Source: Lentinus brumalis (taxonomy: Eukaryota > Basidiomycota > Agaricomycetes > Polyporales > Polyporaceae). Taken from it: a DNA stretch of 64,000 nt. The notes below the pieces were generated by a model, which had not been told where the DNA came from, did not search any database, and saw nothing but the letters and a program-made list of their open reading frames with translations. Shown here piece after piece: positions 45,920 through 56,433 of this stretch (position 1 is its first letter; each line of letters begins with the position of its first letter). Made by a program: the position numbers and the translations under genes. Where the stretch lies: the NCBI GenBank assembly GCA_001792895.1, contig MARA01000001.1, positions 1,116,001-1,180,000 of the forward strand, given 5' to 3'.

Positions 45920-48900
45920 ATGGTTGTACCCGGGTCGACTATCGCAACTGCTGCACAATACAATATCACTCATACAAACACGGACGATCTATCTGGCAAC
46001 GGCCCCCTGCTCTCCAACGGAGGCGGAGGTTCTGGAACCTCGCGTGCTGGATCTAGGACTGCTGATGCCTCTGCTGGCAACGGACGCACGCCCAGGCCAC
46101 GACCATCGGTATCTGCCGCTGCGAATGGCCGGGATAATAGAACGAGAACGAGAACGATAAGTGCCCAGCCAAGGGCTGGTGTAAATGAGGTGGCGAATGC
46201 CCCCCAAGCAACAGTACGAGTAGCTACACCTCGAAGCGGCCCATGTAGTCAGGCCGCCAATGCTCGCAACAGGAGGAATGAAGAACGAGTACCATCTGCA
46301 GTGGCTAACCACGCAGACCAAATCGACCCGGCCTTGAGGAGAAGAAGACGCGAGGATGAGAACGCCCGTAAAACCGCTCTCACAGTTGCCTCCCTAAATA
46401 TGAACGGGTTCGGAAACCAAATCAGAGATCACCCAGAAAACAAATGGGGCAGAATTTACCGCATGATGACCGACAATCGAATCGGCGTGCTCCTCCTGCA
46501 AGAAACCCATCTCACAGAAGAGCGGAAGGCGGGCTTGCACAAAATGTTCGCTCGTCGAGTCAAGATTTTCCATTCGGCGCACGCCACTACACCTACGCAG
46601 AAGGAGGGAGTCGCCGTTGTACTAAACGCTAGATATGTTAACACGTCAGGAGCCTCGGCACAGGAGGTTATCCCTGGCCGTGCCATACAAGTGTCCCTCC
46701 CCTGCCTAGGAGGCGAAAACCGAAATATTCTCTGCATCTACGCGCCGACATCAAACGGAGAGACAGAACGCCGCCGCTTCTTCGAAGAGATCCGCGAGTT
46801 CTACGAATCCCGCCCTAACTTCCCCAAGCCACATGTGATGGCTGGGGACTTCAACAACGTCGAAGATAGCATCGACCGCCTTCCAATCCACGACGGCCCC
46901 GACCGATCTGTGCTGACGCTAGACGAACTCAAAATTAGCCTAGGCCTTATGATTGCGGACGGGTGGAGGTCGACCTACCCAACTACGCGAGAGTACTCTT
47001 TCCACAGAGGTTCCGGCCGAGACGCGGTCTTCTCTAGACTCGACCGCATATATGTCTCCCCCGACATCTTTGACAACGCTAGAGAATGGAAGATTTGTGA
47101 GGCTGGAGTCAAGACAGATCATAGCTTAGTCTCGGTACAACTTACGGCTGAGCATGCCCCGGAAGTAGGCCCGGGCAGGCCGGTCTTTCCTATGACGCTC
47201 CTCAAGGACAAACGCCTCACCAGACGCATCAAAGAGAAAGGTCTAGAGGCTATGAAGGAATTGAGCCGTCAAACACAACTACGCACGAGAACTGAGGAGG
47301 ACAACCCGCAAGTCATCCTTCACAAATTCAAATCGGAGATGCTGCGCATGGCACGCGAACGAGAAAAGGAGGTGATACCCAGGCTTCTGGCAGACATCAG
47401 AGAGCACGAGAAAACTCTGCGTCAACTCAAAAACGCCCGCAACTCGCTGGACCAGGAAATTCTTGCAGAAGCCGCGACGCTCACCAAACAGATTCGGGAA
47501 CTGAAGCAGAGACGTTATAAGCAGCAGATGCAGTACGGAAGAGCCACTCACCGTCTATACGGCGACCGTCCCACCAAATACTAGTCAAAGCTACACAAAC
47601 AATGTGCGCCGAGAGAGATTATTCTGGCGTTCGAATGCGTAGGACAAACAGGAGTGTCTGGCGAGAAAATCTACGTGTCAGACTCAACCAAAATGGCTGA
47701 TATGGCGCGTTCGCACCATATGAAGATTCAGCAAGATGACTGCGACTCGAGATCCGGAGCAGAAAGGGAGGCGGACATAGCTGCCGCCCTCGAAAGCATT
47801 GATGCGCGAGTCTCTGACATTCAATCATCAGAACTAGGAGGAGAGATAGTGTACGACGACTGCGTACTCTCCCTACGCTTCGCGAAAAATGGGACTGCCC
47901 CCGGCCTCGATGGCATCCAGTTTGAAGTATGGAAGGCGTTGCATGCCCGCCATATTGAAGACTCTCGTTTCTCGAGCCGCTCGGACTTTGACGTAGCGCA
48001 CCTGCTCACTGCTGCCTTCGAAGACATTCGGAAGTTCGGTGTCAGCAAAGCGACCTCCTTCGCGCAAGGTTGGATGGCCCCCATCTACAAAGAGAAAGGC
48101 GAACGCACCTTAGTAGTAAACTACAGGCCAATAACGGTCCTGAACACTGACTATAAACTGCTAAGCAAAGTATTAGCAATCCGTCTAGCAGACGTGGCAC
48201 CGGAACTAATCCACCGCGCTCAGGCGGGCTTCATTCCCGGGAGAAAAATCCACAATCACACGCAACTGGCCCGCATGATGATGGCGTGGGCCGAAGCCAA
48301 CGACGCCGACGGTGCAATCGTGGCCCTCGATCAGGAGAAAGCTTACGACAAGATTGACCATGCGTACCTGTGGCGTGTCCTGAGCCGCTTTGGAATCCCT
48401 GCCTCCCTAATACGCCTTATCAAATCCCTCTACGAACATGCGGAAACATCAGTCATGATAAATGGTGTACTCAGTAAGGCCTACCGTATCTATCGCGGCG
48501 TGAGGCAAGGAGACCCTCTCTCCTGCCTCCTGTTCGACCTAGCAATCGAGCCGCTGTCATGCATGATTCGGAATTCAGGCCTCCAGGGATTCAGTATCCC
48601 CAACTGCGATGAGGTCCTCAAGGCGGTACTGTTCGCCGACGACACGACTGTGTACCTCTCGGCCCAAGACGATTTTGCCACCCTGCAATCAGTGCTAGAC
48701 ACGTGGTGTTCGGCGGCCAAGGCTAGATTCAACATCAAGAAGACGGAGATCATCCCAATAGGCAGTAAACGATTCCGCGAAGAGATGGCGACGACGTACC
48801 ATGTTTCGGGTGCGTGGAAAGACTATCCAAGCAACATACATATGGCACAAGAGGGCGAGGCTGTCAGGATCCTAGGCGCATTCTTTGGAAACGGAGTTGA

Positions 48901-51247
48901 CCAAGTCGAGGTCTGGTCTACGGTCCTCACCAAGATCGTCGCCATTAGGCAGCCACTGATGCAAGTCCTAGCGCGCTGGAAAGAGGGCAGTGCCACTATC
49001 CACGGGAAGAAACACATCATCCAGATGATTATTGGGGGTATAACGCAATTCCTGACGAATGTTCAGCGCATGCCTAAGTCCATAGTAAGCAGACTCAACA
49101 AGATCATACGAGGAACCCTATGGAACGACAGGACGAACGCCCCAATCGCCCTGAAGCATATGTTCCTACCCATAGAACTTGGAGGCTGGGGCATCCTAGA
49201 CCTGGAAGCCCGAAGTGAGGCAATCGATATCATGTGGTTGAAGACGTACCTAGACTTCAGTCGAGACAGGCCCACCTGGGCCTTCCTCGCAGACGAGCTC
49301 CTAGCGACACACGTCACAAAAGACTGCCAGCCCCGACAAAGGCACTTACGTATCAACCCCTTCCTGCAGAAATGGAACCCGAAAGTAAACGGTCTCCCGC
49401 CGGCGCTGGACGGCATGATGAAGGTAAGCCGCAAGTACGGCGTCCGCCTTGAAGGCTTGGCCTTCGCGAGGAACATTCTGCTCGACATGCCCATGTGGGA
49501 TCATGCGCATGCTGATCGCACTCGACTCGGCCGTCTGTCACGTCCATCGAAGCTACTCTCCTGCCTGTTGAATAATCACAATGCGAGGACTGTCAAGGAC
49601 TTCGTCGAGCTGATAGATGAACTCGATCTGCCCACGCACCGACCTACGAAATCATGCAGGTGCTCTGGATGTATGCACTTGAGACAGGATGCCCGCTGCG
49701 AGTATCCGCACCTATGCGGAGCACGAGCCAAGGACATAATCAGCACACTGCCGCATAAATGGAACCCAACGCTTCGCCATCCGGAAGACTTCGAAGACGC
49801 CGCTATGGCGGCACTACGACAGGACAAACAGAGCAAAGGACTCACCCCTTTCGACCGACGGGTCACAACGCGTGGCGACCTAGGCCATACCCTCCGAATT
49901 TTCACCAGCCAGGCACCGGTGTCGAACGAAGGGATCCCAATGGAACTCGAGGAGGACGGCACGATGGCGACTATTGCAACAGATGGTTCGTGCTTCAACA
50001 ACGGAGAGAAGAACGCCACAGCGGGCGCAGGCCTCTTCGTCGAGGAGGGTCATAGCCTGAACTTGAGCTTCCGCCTTCCAGAGTCGATCCCGCAGTCCAA
50101 CCAGTCGGCCGAACTCACTGCGACTCTCCTGGCTGCGTCAACGGTCAGTACGCATACGAGGACCACACAGGAAACGGACTCACAAACAACCATGGAATCG
50201 CTGACTACGTGGAAGCAACGGCACGAAGACTCCGGGTATATCACACAGAAGAACGGGGACCTGACCAGGAAAGCTGTCGCCACCCTACGGATGAGGAAGG
50301 CCCACACGCTGTTCAAATGGGTTAGAGGCCACAATGGCCATACTAGGAACGAAGGAGCGGACAAGATGGCGGCAATCGGCGCGAGGAAGACGTCAGAAGA
50401 CGCACTCTGTCTAGAAGTCCCACCCGCCTTCTCGCTATCAGGTGCTAAGCTCCAAGCGATGACTCAGAAACTTGCCTACAGAGCCATTCGGGATCGAAAA
50501 GACGCCGCCACGGCGGCACGCCCGAGGACAGTGGCAAATATCGACCGCATCTCGAGCGGGCTCCAAGCTGCCTTCGGCGTCCAGGTCCACGACGCCAACA
50601 TATGGCGTTCCCTGCAGTCGAAGCACCTAACGAGGCCTGTATCACAATTTATGTGGATGGCTATTCATGATGGCTACATGATAGGCACCCAATGGACGCG
50701 TCCGAACATGTCGGAAGAGCTGAAGGCCCGTGCGATATGCTCGACATGCGGCGAATGCGAGACAATGTCTCACATAATTCTAGAATGCAAGGCTAAAGGC
50801 CAGGAGCGTATATGGAAACTCCTCAAGGACTTATGGCTACTCACGGGTGCGAACTGGACGGCCCCATGCTGGGGAACGGCGTTCGGGGCAGCCTGCGCGG
50901 TGTTCCGGAATGAAGACGGCGGCAGGAGGCCGGCCCTCGAAAACCTATGGTGTATCCTATGCTCGGAAGCTCTTCACCTTGTCTGGAAGCTTCGCTGTGA
51001 GCGGGTAATTCAGAACGAGGGCGAGGAATTCTCGGATGATGAAATCACTAACCGGTTCTATGCTGCTATGAATTTCAGACTCGAGCTGGACCGACGCACG
51101 GCGGCGATTGCGTTACGAGGTAAGAAGGCACTCCAACCTCATGAGGTCGAACGTATCTGGCTGCCGGTCCTGGATAACAATGCGAACCTACCTCCCAACT
51201 GGGTAGTAGATGGCGGGGTTTTAGTGGGTATAAGGCAAGGAAGATGA
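45920..51247 (+). CDS. LINE ORF2: endonuclease, reverse transcriptase, RNase H; one in-frame stop
   Basis: One frame of 1,776 codons is broken only by TAG at 47,582-47,584. Before it lies the APE-type endonuclease: ASLNMNGFG, LLLQETHL, YAPTSNGE, MAGDFNNVEDSIDR, SRLDRIYVSP and KTDHSLVSVQL carry all the catalytic Asn, Glu, Asp and His. After it comes reverse transcriptase with VNYRPITVLNTDYKLLSK, GFIPGRK, ALDQEKAYDKIDH, GVRQGDPLSCLLFDLAIEPL and the FADD box (VLFADDTTVY). Then RNase H with ATDGSC, NQSAELTA, ETDSQ and GHTRNEGADKMA, and finally a CCHC motif ICSTCGECETMSHIILEC. The set defines the I/Tad group. The TAG stands between two domains, where the family has tryptophan (KYWSK), so a TGG-to-TAG change is likely. 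Confidence 0.92.
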
Positions 51248-51491
51248 TGGAAGACGCTGGCCTGCGCAGCGACTTCCAGAGGATTCTCACCGAAACCTTG
51301 AGCCCCACACTCAGTGCGTAACAGCATTTCCTCGTGGTGAATATCTGGCCTATAGATTGTGCGTCGGTTCCAAGGTCTTCAGTCCTTGGAACTGATGCTT
51401 AGCGCGCCTGGCAGACGCTCGTCTGCCGCTAGCTGTATGATAAGCCCTTATGGGGACCATTATGGCTAAAAGGCACTTATCGCGCTCCACC

Positions 51492-51510
51492 AAAAAAAAA
51501 AAAAAAAAAA
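51492..51510 (+). other. Poly(A) tail of the LINE
   Basis: A run of 19 A (20 with the first base of the duplication) following ctccacc, at the 3' end of the element. Confidence 0.9.
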
Positions 51511-51528
51511 AGAAAGGTAGCACGGGGG
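51511..51528 (+). repeat. Right target-site duplication of the LINE
   Basis: Exact second copy of the 18-bp sequence at 36,514-36,531; it follows the A-run 51,492-51,510. Confidence 0.85.
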
Positions 51529-51750
51529 AAAGCGGACTAATCGTGAGAACCCTGCACGTGAAGTAGGGCAATGTCGGGTACCACGCTATTCACGTGATGT
51601 AACTCGTCCAGTTGCCAGATCATACTTGGAGGGAGGTCGCGATGCTACGCACGCTATATCCGATTCCACATTGTCGGTCCGTTAAGGACTATAATATTAC
51701 ATACACATTGACACTAACAAGCTGGCCGCAAATGACGTACGCTACCATAC

Positions 51751-52834
51751 CTACTCGGCAGGTCCTATCACCGTTGACTGGAGCAGTTCAAATCCCGCAG
51801 TGCGCCCGGAACCTCCCATGAACTCGGAAAGGTACACTTCCGCCGTGACGGGGTCGCCAACGACCACATCCTCGAAGCATAAGATGTGCTCTAACGTACG
51901 ACCGTACACGCGACCGTCGAATACAAATGGGTTACGCTGAACAAAGCACGACAGTGAGTACAGTCCGCGTGTACAGAAACGCAGACTTACAGACGGGTCT
52001 GCCGACAACAGCGTGGCAGCGACGAGTACATGCTCAGGATCAACTGCAGGATCTACTACAGATATGTCAAATGATACCGGCAGGTAAAAGGAAGTAGCTT
52101 ACGAGCTGGTAGCCGGATCGCTGACTGGATACGTGCCAGGCGAGAGCGTCGTCGCTGCGAAAAAGGCGGATGCAGACTTCAAATCGGTGTAGGCCGCGAG
52201 GGCATGATCTGTGGGCGAACACGACAAGCCCGACGAGGCCGAGTTTGATTCTGCGTGACCAGTGGCCACTGAGAGAGTGGTTGGAGTTAGAAATGCGCTC
52301 CCACTCCATAGTCGCAGGTATGTCGCATATAAGCAGTGCGCGAGCAGCAACTAGTTTGTGGGGGTAATGAAGTAAGGTCCTAAGCCGCGTGAGTAAAATA
52401 CGACGGTCACAAGGGCGTACTCACTCGGCCAATCGCATGGTAATCCATACAGGACCTAGCATCATGTACTCGGTAGAAGCACGGCGCATGCGGTTGACCA
52501 GGACGACGTGAGCGAGCGAGTTAGAGGAGCATCTGGCGGCAGAATTAACGGGCACAGGACATCATCTCAGCATTCGCCGAGTTGGACGACAACATGACGG
52601 GGCCCTGGACGGCTTCCATGCGGACAGTGCGCTGATATTGCGCGGTATATTCACCTGACGGCAGAACTCCACATAGCAGGCGTAGCTGCAGGACTTCGGC
52701 GCGATTGAGCACGCTTCCAAGCTTAGCTACATCAAACATTAGTCGGATCAAACGGGAACGAAATCTCAGTGCTCACCTCGCTTTACGCACGAGCTCGCAG
52801 AAACTGAGGGGGGCGACGGCTGTTCCACGGACAT
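51751..52834 (-). CDS. Hypothetical multi-exon protein right of the LINE
   Basis: Several in-frame pieces with coding character line up on the minus strand. ATG 52,832-52,834 gives MSVEQPSPPSVSASSCVKR; a GTGAGC...TAG intron leads to AKLGSVLNRAEVLQLRLLCG. Further on come SLAHVVLVNRMRRASTEYMM and LGPVWITMRLAE before a GTGAGT donor, then SRRIKLGLVGLVVFAHRSCP with ALAWHVSSQRSGYQL, then VDPEHVLVAATLLSADPS joined over an intron to RNPFVFDGRVYGRTLEHILC and TAEVYLSEFMGGSGRTAGFE, ending at 51,751. I recognise no family. The junction near 52,545 is not clean, so a frame break or an unrecognised intron is possible. The LINE sits about 220 bp downstream of its end and does not cut it. Confidence 0.5.
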
Positions 52835-53128
52835 AACTGCGGGGTGTCAGGAGATGCACTGGGACGCGAGTGAAACACTTACTGGGGCAGACAGCAAAGG
52901 CGACAGAGCAAAGTTCCCGCACACCGAAAGTATATAACGCAGGCGGAAGCAACCACAGGACATGCGGATGCAAAGAATCACACGCTCCAAGGAGGCGTGC
53001 GCGAGGGACCGGGTGAAAGTCGGGAGAAATAGGGTATACGATTTGTCACGTGCAACGAGCGACATGGTTGCTAGAGGACTGACCGATTCCTGGTGGAATC
53101 GGAAACCGGTTTCTTTTAGAGAACCGGA

Positions 53129-54128
53129 ATGAGAACCACCGCGCCAGCCATATGCTCTCGTCCACACTCGCCACTACTCTCCCGCGTACATAAAGCAGTT
53201 CTCCCAGCAGTCCGCATCCGACAGCTCTATCGCCCGCTCTCCCATCTCGCAAAGGCTACTACTACATCTTCACGCACACTCACGCGCGTCGCTCACCCCG
53301 CTCCCCGCGCATACTCCTCTACACGACCAGCCATGTCCGACTCCTCGTTCTACAGCCTCAAGGCGACCCTCCCCGGCGGCAAGACGTTTGACTTTGAGCA
53401 GCTGAGAGGCAAGGTTGTGCTTATCGTGAACGTCGCGTCCAAGTGGTATGCGGCTGCGCCGTTTCGGAGGACCGGGCTTGTCTCATCTCCCTCGTACCAC
53501 CCGTAGCGGTTTCACGCCCCAATACAAGGGCCTCGAGGCTCTGTACAAGAAGTACAAGGACCAGGGCTTCGTCATCCTCGGCTTTCCGTGCAATCAAGTG
53601 CGTAGCTCTCTATCTCACACCCCCAATCGGCCTCCCTAAACGCATCTACCCATCTCCGCCTCCCCCGTCCCCGCTCCCCGTGCGCGCCGCTCCTCTTATC
53701 CAACTCGCGCGCTGCAGTTTGGCGGTCAAGAGCCCGAGAGCGACGAGAAGATCGCCGAGTTCTGCGAGCTCAACCACGGGGTCACCTTCCCGCTCATGGC
53801 CAAGTCGGACGTGAACGGCGACAACACGAACGAGGTCTACAAGTGGCTCAAGAGCCAGAAAGCTGGCCTCCTGGGCCTCACGCGTATCAAGGTACGTCTT
53901 CTCGATGAGTCCACCTTCCTTCAAGTTGCAAGCATCCCCCGCCCCTCGCGAATCTCTACGTCCACCCTGCCGCCCTACATACTGCGACGATCGCTAACTG
54001 TGGCCCGAATGTCATGGTAGTGGAACTTTGAGAAGTTCTTGATCGACAAGGAGGGCAAGGTCGTCCACCGCTGGGCCTCGACGACCTCGCCCGAGGCTAT
54101 CGACCCCGAGGTTGCCAAGCTCCTCTGA
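53129..54128 (+). CDS. Glutathione/thioredoxin-dependent peroxidase (GPx family), two possible starts
   Basis: Exons end or start at 53,445, 53,507-53,597, 53,718-53,891 and 54,021-54,128. From ATG 53,333 ([20 protein letters not shown]) the protein has 161 aa, the usual size; from ATG 53,129 it has 229 aa with a 68-residue Arg/Ser-rich, acid-poor extension that looks like a mitochondrial presequence. The peroxidatic cysteine is in [16 protein letters not shown], its codon split by the first intron (TG|C). [14 protein letters not shown] holds the second conserved cysteine and the catalytic glutamine, and [12 protein letters not shown] the Trp and Asn. Fungal enzymes of this family reduce hydroperoxides, mostly with thioredoxin, and can sense peroxide. 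It faces the coiled-coil gene tail to tail. Confidence 0.92.
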
Positions 54129-54398
54129 CTGCAGGGCGGTGCCGGTTCTGCAGGACGTGAGGATGTCGAGAGGACGAAGTTATGATCCAAGTAGGGATGG
54201 ATCCACTGTAGTCTGTAATCCTAGGGTGTACAGTACGTGTGTAAACGTACCGCGATTTCGAGCTCAATGTTCGACATTTCTCTCTCACGCGTGAGCAAAG
54301 CACCATCAAATCCCCTGTGTTATACACTAAAGAAACATAGTATGTGGTCGCATACGGGTATCTCGAACAAATCCAGAGCGCTCCCAACACTCGTAGCC

Positions 54399-55853
54399 TC
54401 AGACCTTGCCGGTAAGCTGTCTGACCTTGGCTTCACGCTCACGCTGGAAATGGCGATGTCAGAGTCGGGATTGAAGAACGATCCGCAGATTGACTCACGT
54501 CGTCGACGGCCTTCTGGGCCCGCAACCATTCAACCTCCCGGTTCTTCTCCTGCAACATCTCAGTTATCTCGCGAGCATGACTGCGGGAAGCTTCGCGTGC
54601 ATCCTCATGCGCCTGGAGGTCGGCCTGGGCACGCTCGTACTTCGCACGGGCAGCGAAGAACTCAAGCTCCGCCTTCCGGAACTCGCGGAGGATCTTCGAG
54701 TAGGCGTTGTAAGACTTGCTCTCCTCCTGTAGAGTAAGAGTCAGAGCAGACTCGGGTGCATGGGGTGGAAGCACAACCGTACCTTGACGGCATTCTTCTG
54801 CAACTTCTGCAGATCGGCAAGCTCCTTTAGCGCATCTTCGAGCGCCCTCTGCTCAGCCTTCCCTCGGCCTTGATGATCTTTGCAACCTTCTTTCCCTCCT
54901 TGACTGTGGATGCGTCAGATACTGGCTTTCTGCTCGCAGGAAAGAACGCGCTTACTCTGCGACTTGCTCAGCTTGAGTTTCTGCTTCTCAGTGAGCGACA
55001 GCTCCGCGCTGCGGCTCCTCGTCTGGAACGCTCCGTCAAGGTCGGCGCTGGCGGCAGGGCCAACGGTACCGGGACCACTCGCGAAGCTGCCGTTGCTCAA
55101 ACTCGCCCTGCGGCGCCTCAGCGCGCTCCTCCTCCCCGCGTCCATGCTCGGGGTCGTCCGGATGCTCCCGCGATCCTCAAGATCGGCGTTGCTGCCCCTG
55201 GGGCCGGAACGGAACGAGCGCAGCGACGCCGCACGCCTAAAGTTGCTATCACGGACCCTGCGCTCCTCGCCCTCATCTTCATCATCGCCGTCCTCGAGCG
55301 AGCGCTGATTGCGTGCGCGAGGCGAGTCGGTCCATACGACGGGGATGGCCTGCATGCTGCGCTGGGAGGCACGCGACTGCGAACGCTTGGGATTCCTGTT
55401 GCCGTTCGACATGGAGTCATAGCCAGAATCTGAGGTGATCCCCACGGATTGCGAGCGGCGGTGGGAGCTCTTGAACTTGCTCTGGCTGAGATCTGCGCCG
55501 TCTTCCGCCGAGTCCTCCTGATCGGCCTCCGCGCTAGTCTCCTCGTCACGGTCAGAGGGAATCTTGCGGATGACGGGATCGCGGGCGATCCCGACGGACG
55601 GCTTGCGGGTAACGTTTGCGTCCGAGTCGTCGTGGGCGACTGGGGCATCCTCGTCGGCGGAGAATGTACCAGGAAGATGCTCCTCAAAGCGACTCTGAGA
55701 GGACACTTGCGGCTCCGTAGGCTCGGTCGGGGCAGTTTCCGCAGACTTGTTCTTGCTGAAGATCATGATGGGTGCGTCGAAGTAGATGCTCTTTTCGCTG
55801 CCAGGAGAGTTGACGTTCGCGTAGTCGATGAAGGTCGCGGTGCGGGTAGTCAT
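54399..55853 (-). CDS. Low-complexity protein with C-terminal coiled coil, unknown
   Basis: ATG at 55,851-55,853: MTTRTATFIDYANVNSPGSE, then KSIYFDAPIMIFSKNKS, a conserved-looking N-terminal block. The middle is acidic and Ser/Arg-rich (RRSQSVGITSDSGYDSMSNG and similar), typical of phosphorylated disordered regions. The C-terminal third is helical and heptad-like (RAEQRALEDALKELADLQKL, SYNAYSKILREFRKAELEFF, SRSHAREITEMLQEKNREVE), and the last exon RERERE-like piece REREAKVRQLTGKV ends at TGA 54,399-54,401. I do not recognise the family; the coiled coil suggests an oligomer or scaffold. A tatatat element lies about 65 nt upstream of the ATG. Confidence 0.72.
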
Positions 55854-56433
55854 CAACAAAGAGGGTATGTAGCGGGGGATAACAACGTGTGTTGAGGGCA
55901 GCAGGGCAGGCGGCGGGTATATATGCCGTCCGCGGCTGGCGTATGTCATTGGAGTCGAACCTTCTCTCGGCTGGCTTGCCCTCATATGGAAGGTCACCTG
56001 CCTTACCCGTCGATGACGTAACGCCACGCGCTGCAGGCGCCGCTGCAACCCGGCTCAAGCGGACTCAAAGCGGACTGGGCGAAGAGTGCGGTCCAGCTGC
56101 TGCCCGCAAGACAGAGCCTCAGAATAAGCCCAGCTTTGTGCAGTGAGCAACCGCAGAGGGTCTATCTTAGGGGCCGCAGGATGTCCGTTAATGTGCATTT
56201 CCGGCGGACATGCGTGATACGTACCGAAAACGCGTGTCTGGCTCGTGCGGCGAGCCTGATCATCGCGACCACATGTACTGTAGACGTAAACTTGCGAGAT
56301 GGCGTATCGAGATCATTTCGATTGTTGCGTACACGTTTGCGGAAAAAGTGAGTATAAGAGAGCGACTACAGGATGAAGAGGGATGACCACATCCACGCGG
56401 CATCTAACACTGCTACTTATTCCAGATCCCCAC

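Larger units (their letters stand above)
36532..51510 (+). mobile_element. Giant Tad/I-type non-LTR retrotransposon (about 15.0 kb)
   Basis: An 18-bp sequence, AGAAAGGTAGCACGGGGG, stands at 36,514-36,531 and again at 51,511-51,528, directly after a run of A (51,492-51,510). This is the signature of target-primed reverse transcription with a target-site duplication. The bounded DNA carries, in order: a leader of about 1.6 kb, three unknown ORFs (38,139; 39,187; 40,684), ORF1 with a CCHC knuckle (42,406-45,494) and ORF2 with APE endonuclease, reverse transcriptase, RNase H and a C-terminal CCHC motif (45,920-51,247). Gene order, RNase H and the fungal CxxC-DH-C-F-LPGW knuckle place it in the Tad/I group. 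Such elements are usually 5-8 kb. A nested insertion in the 5' six kilobases is possible but I see no second set of duplications. Confidence 0.85.
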
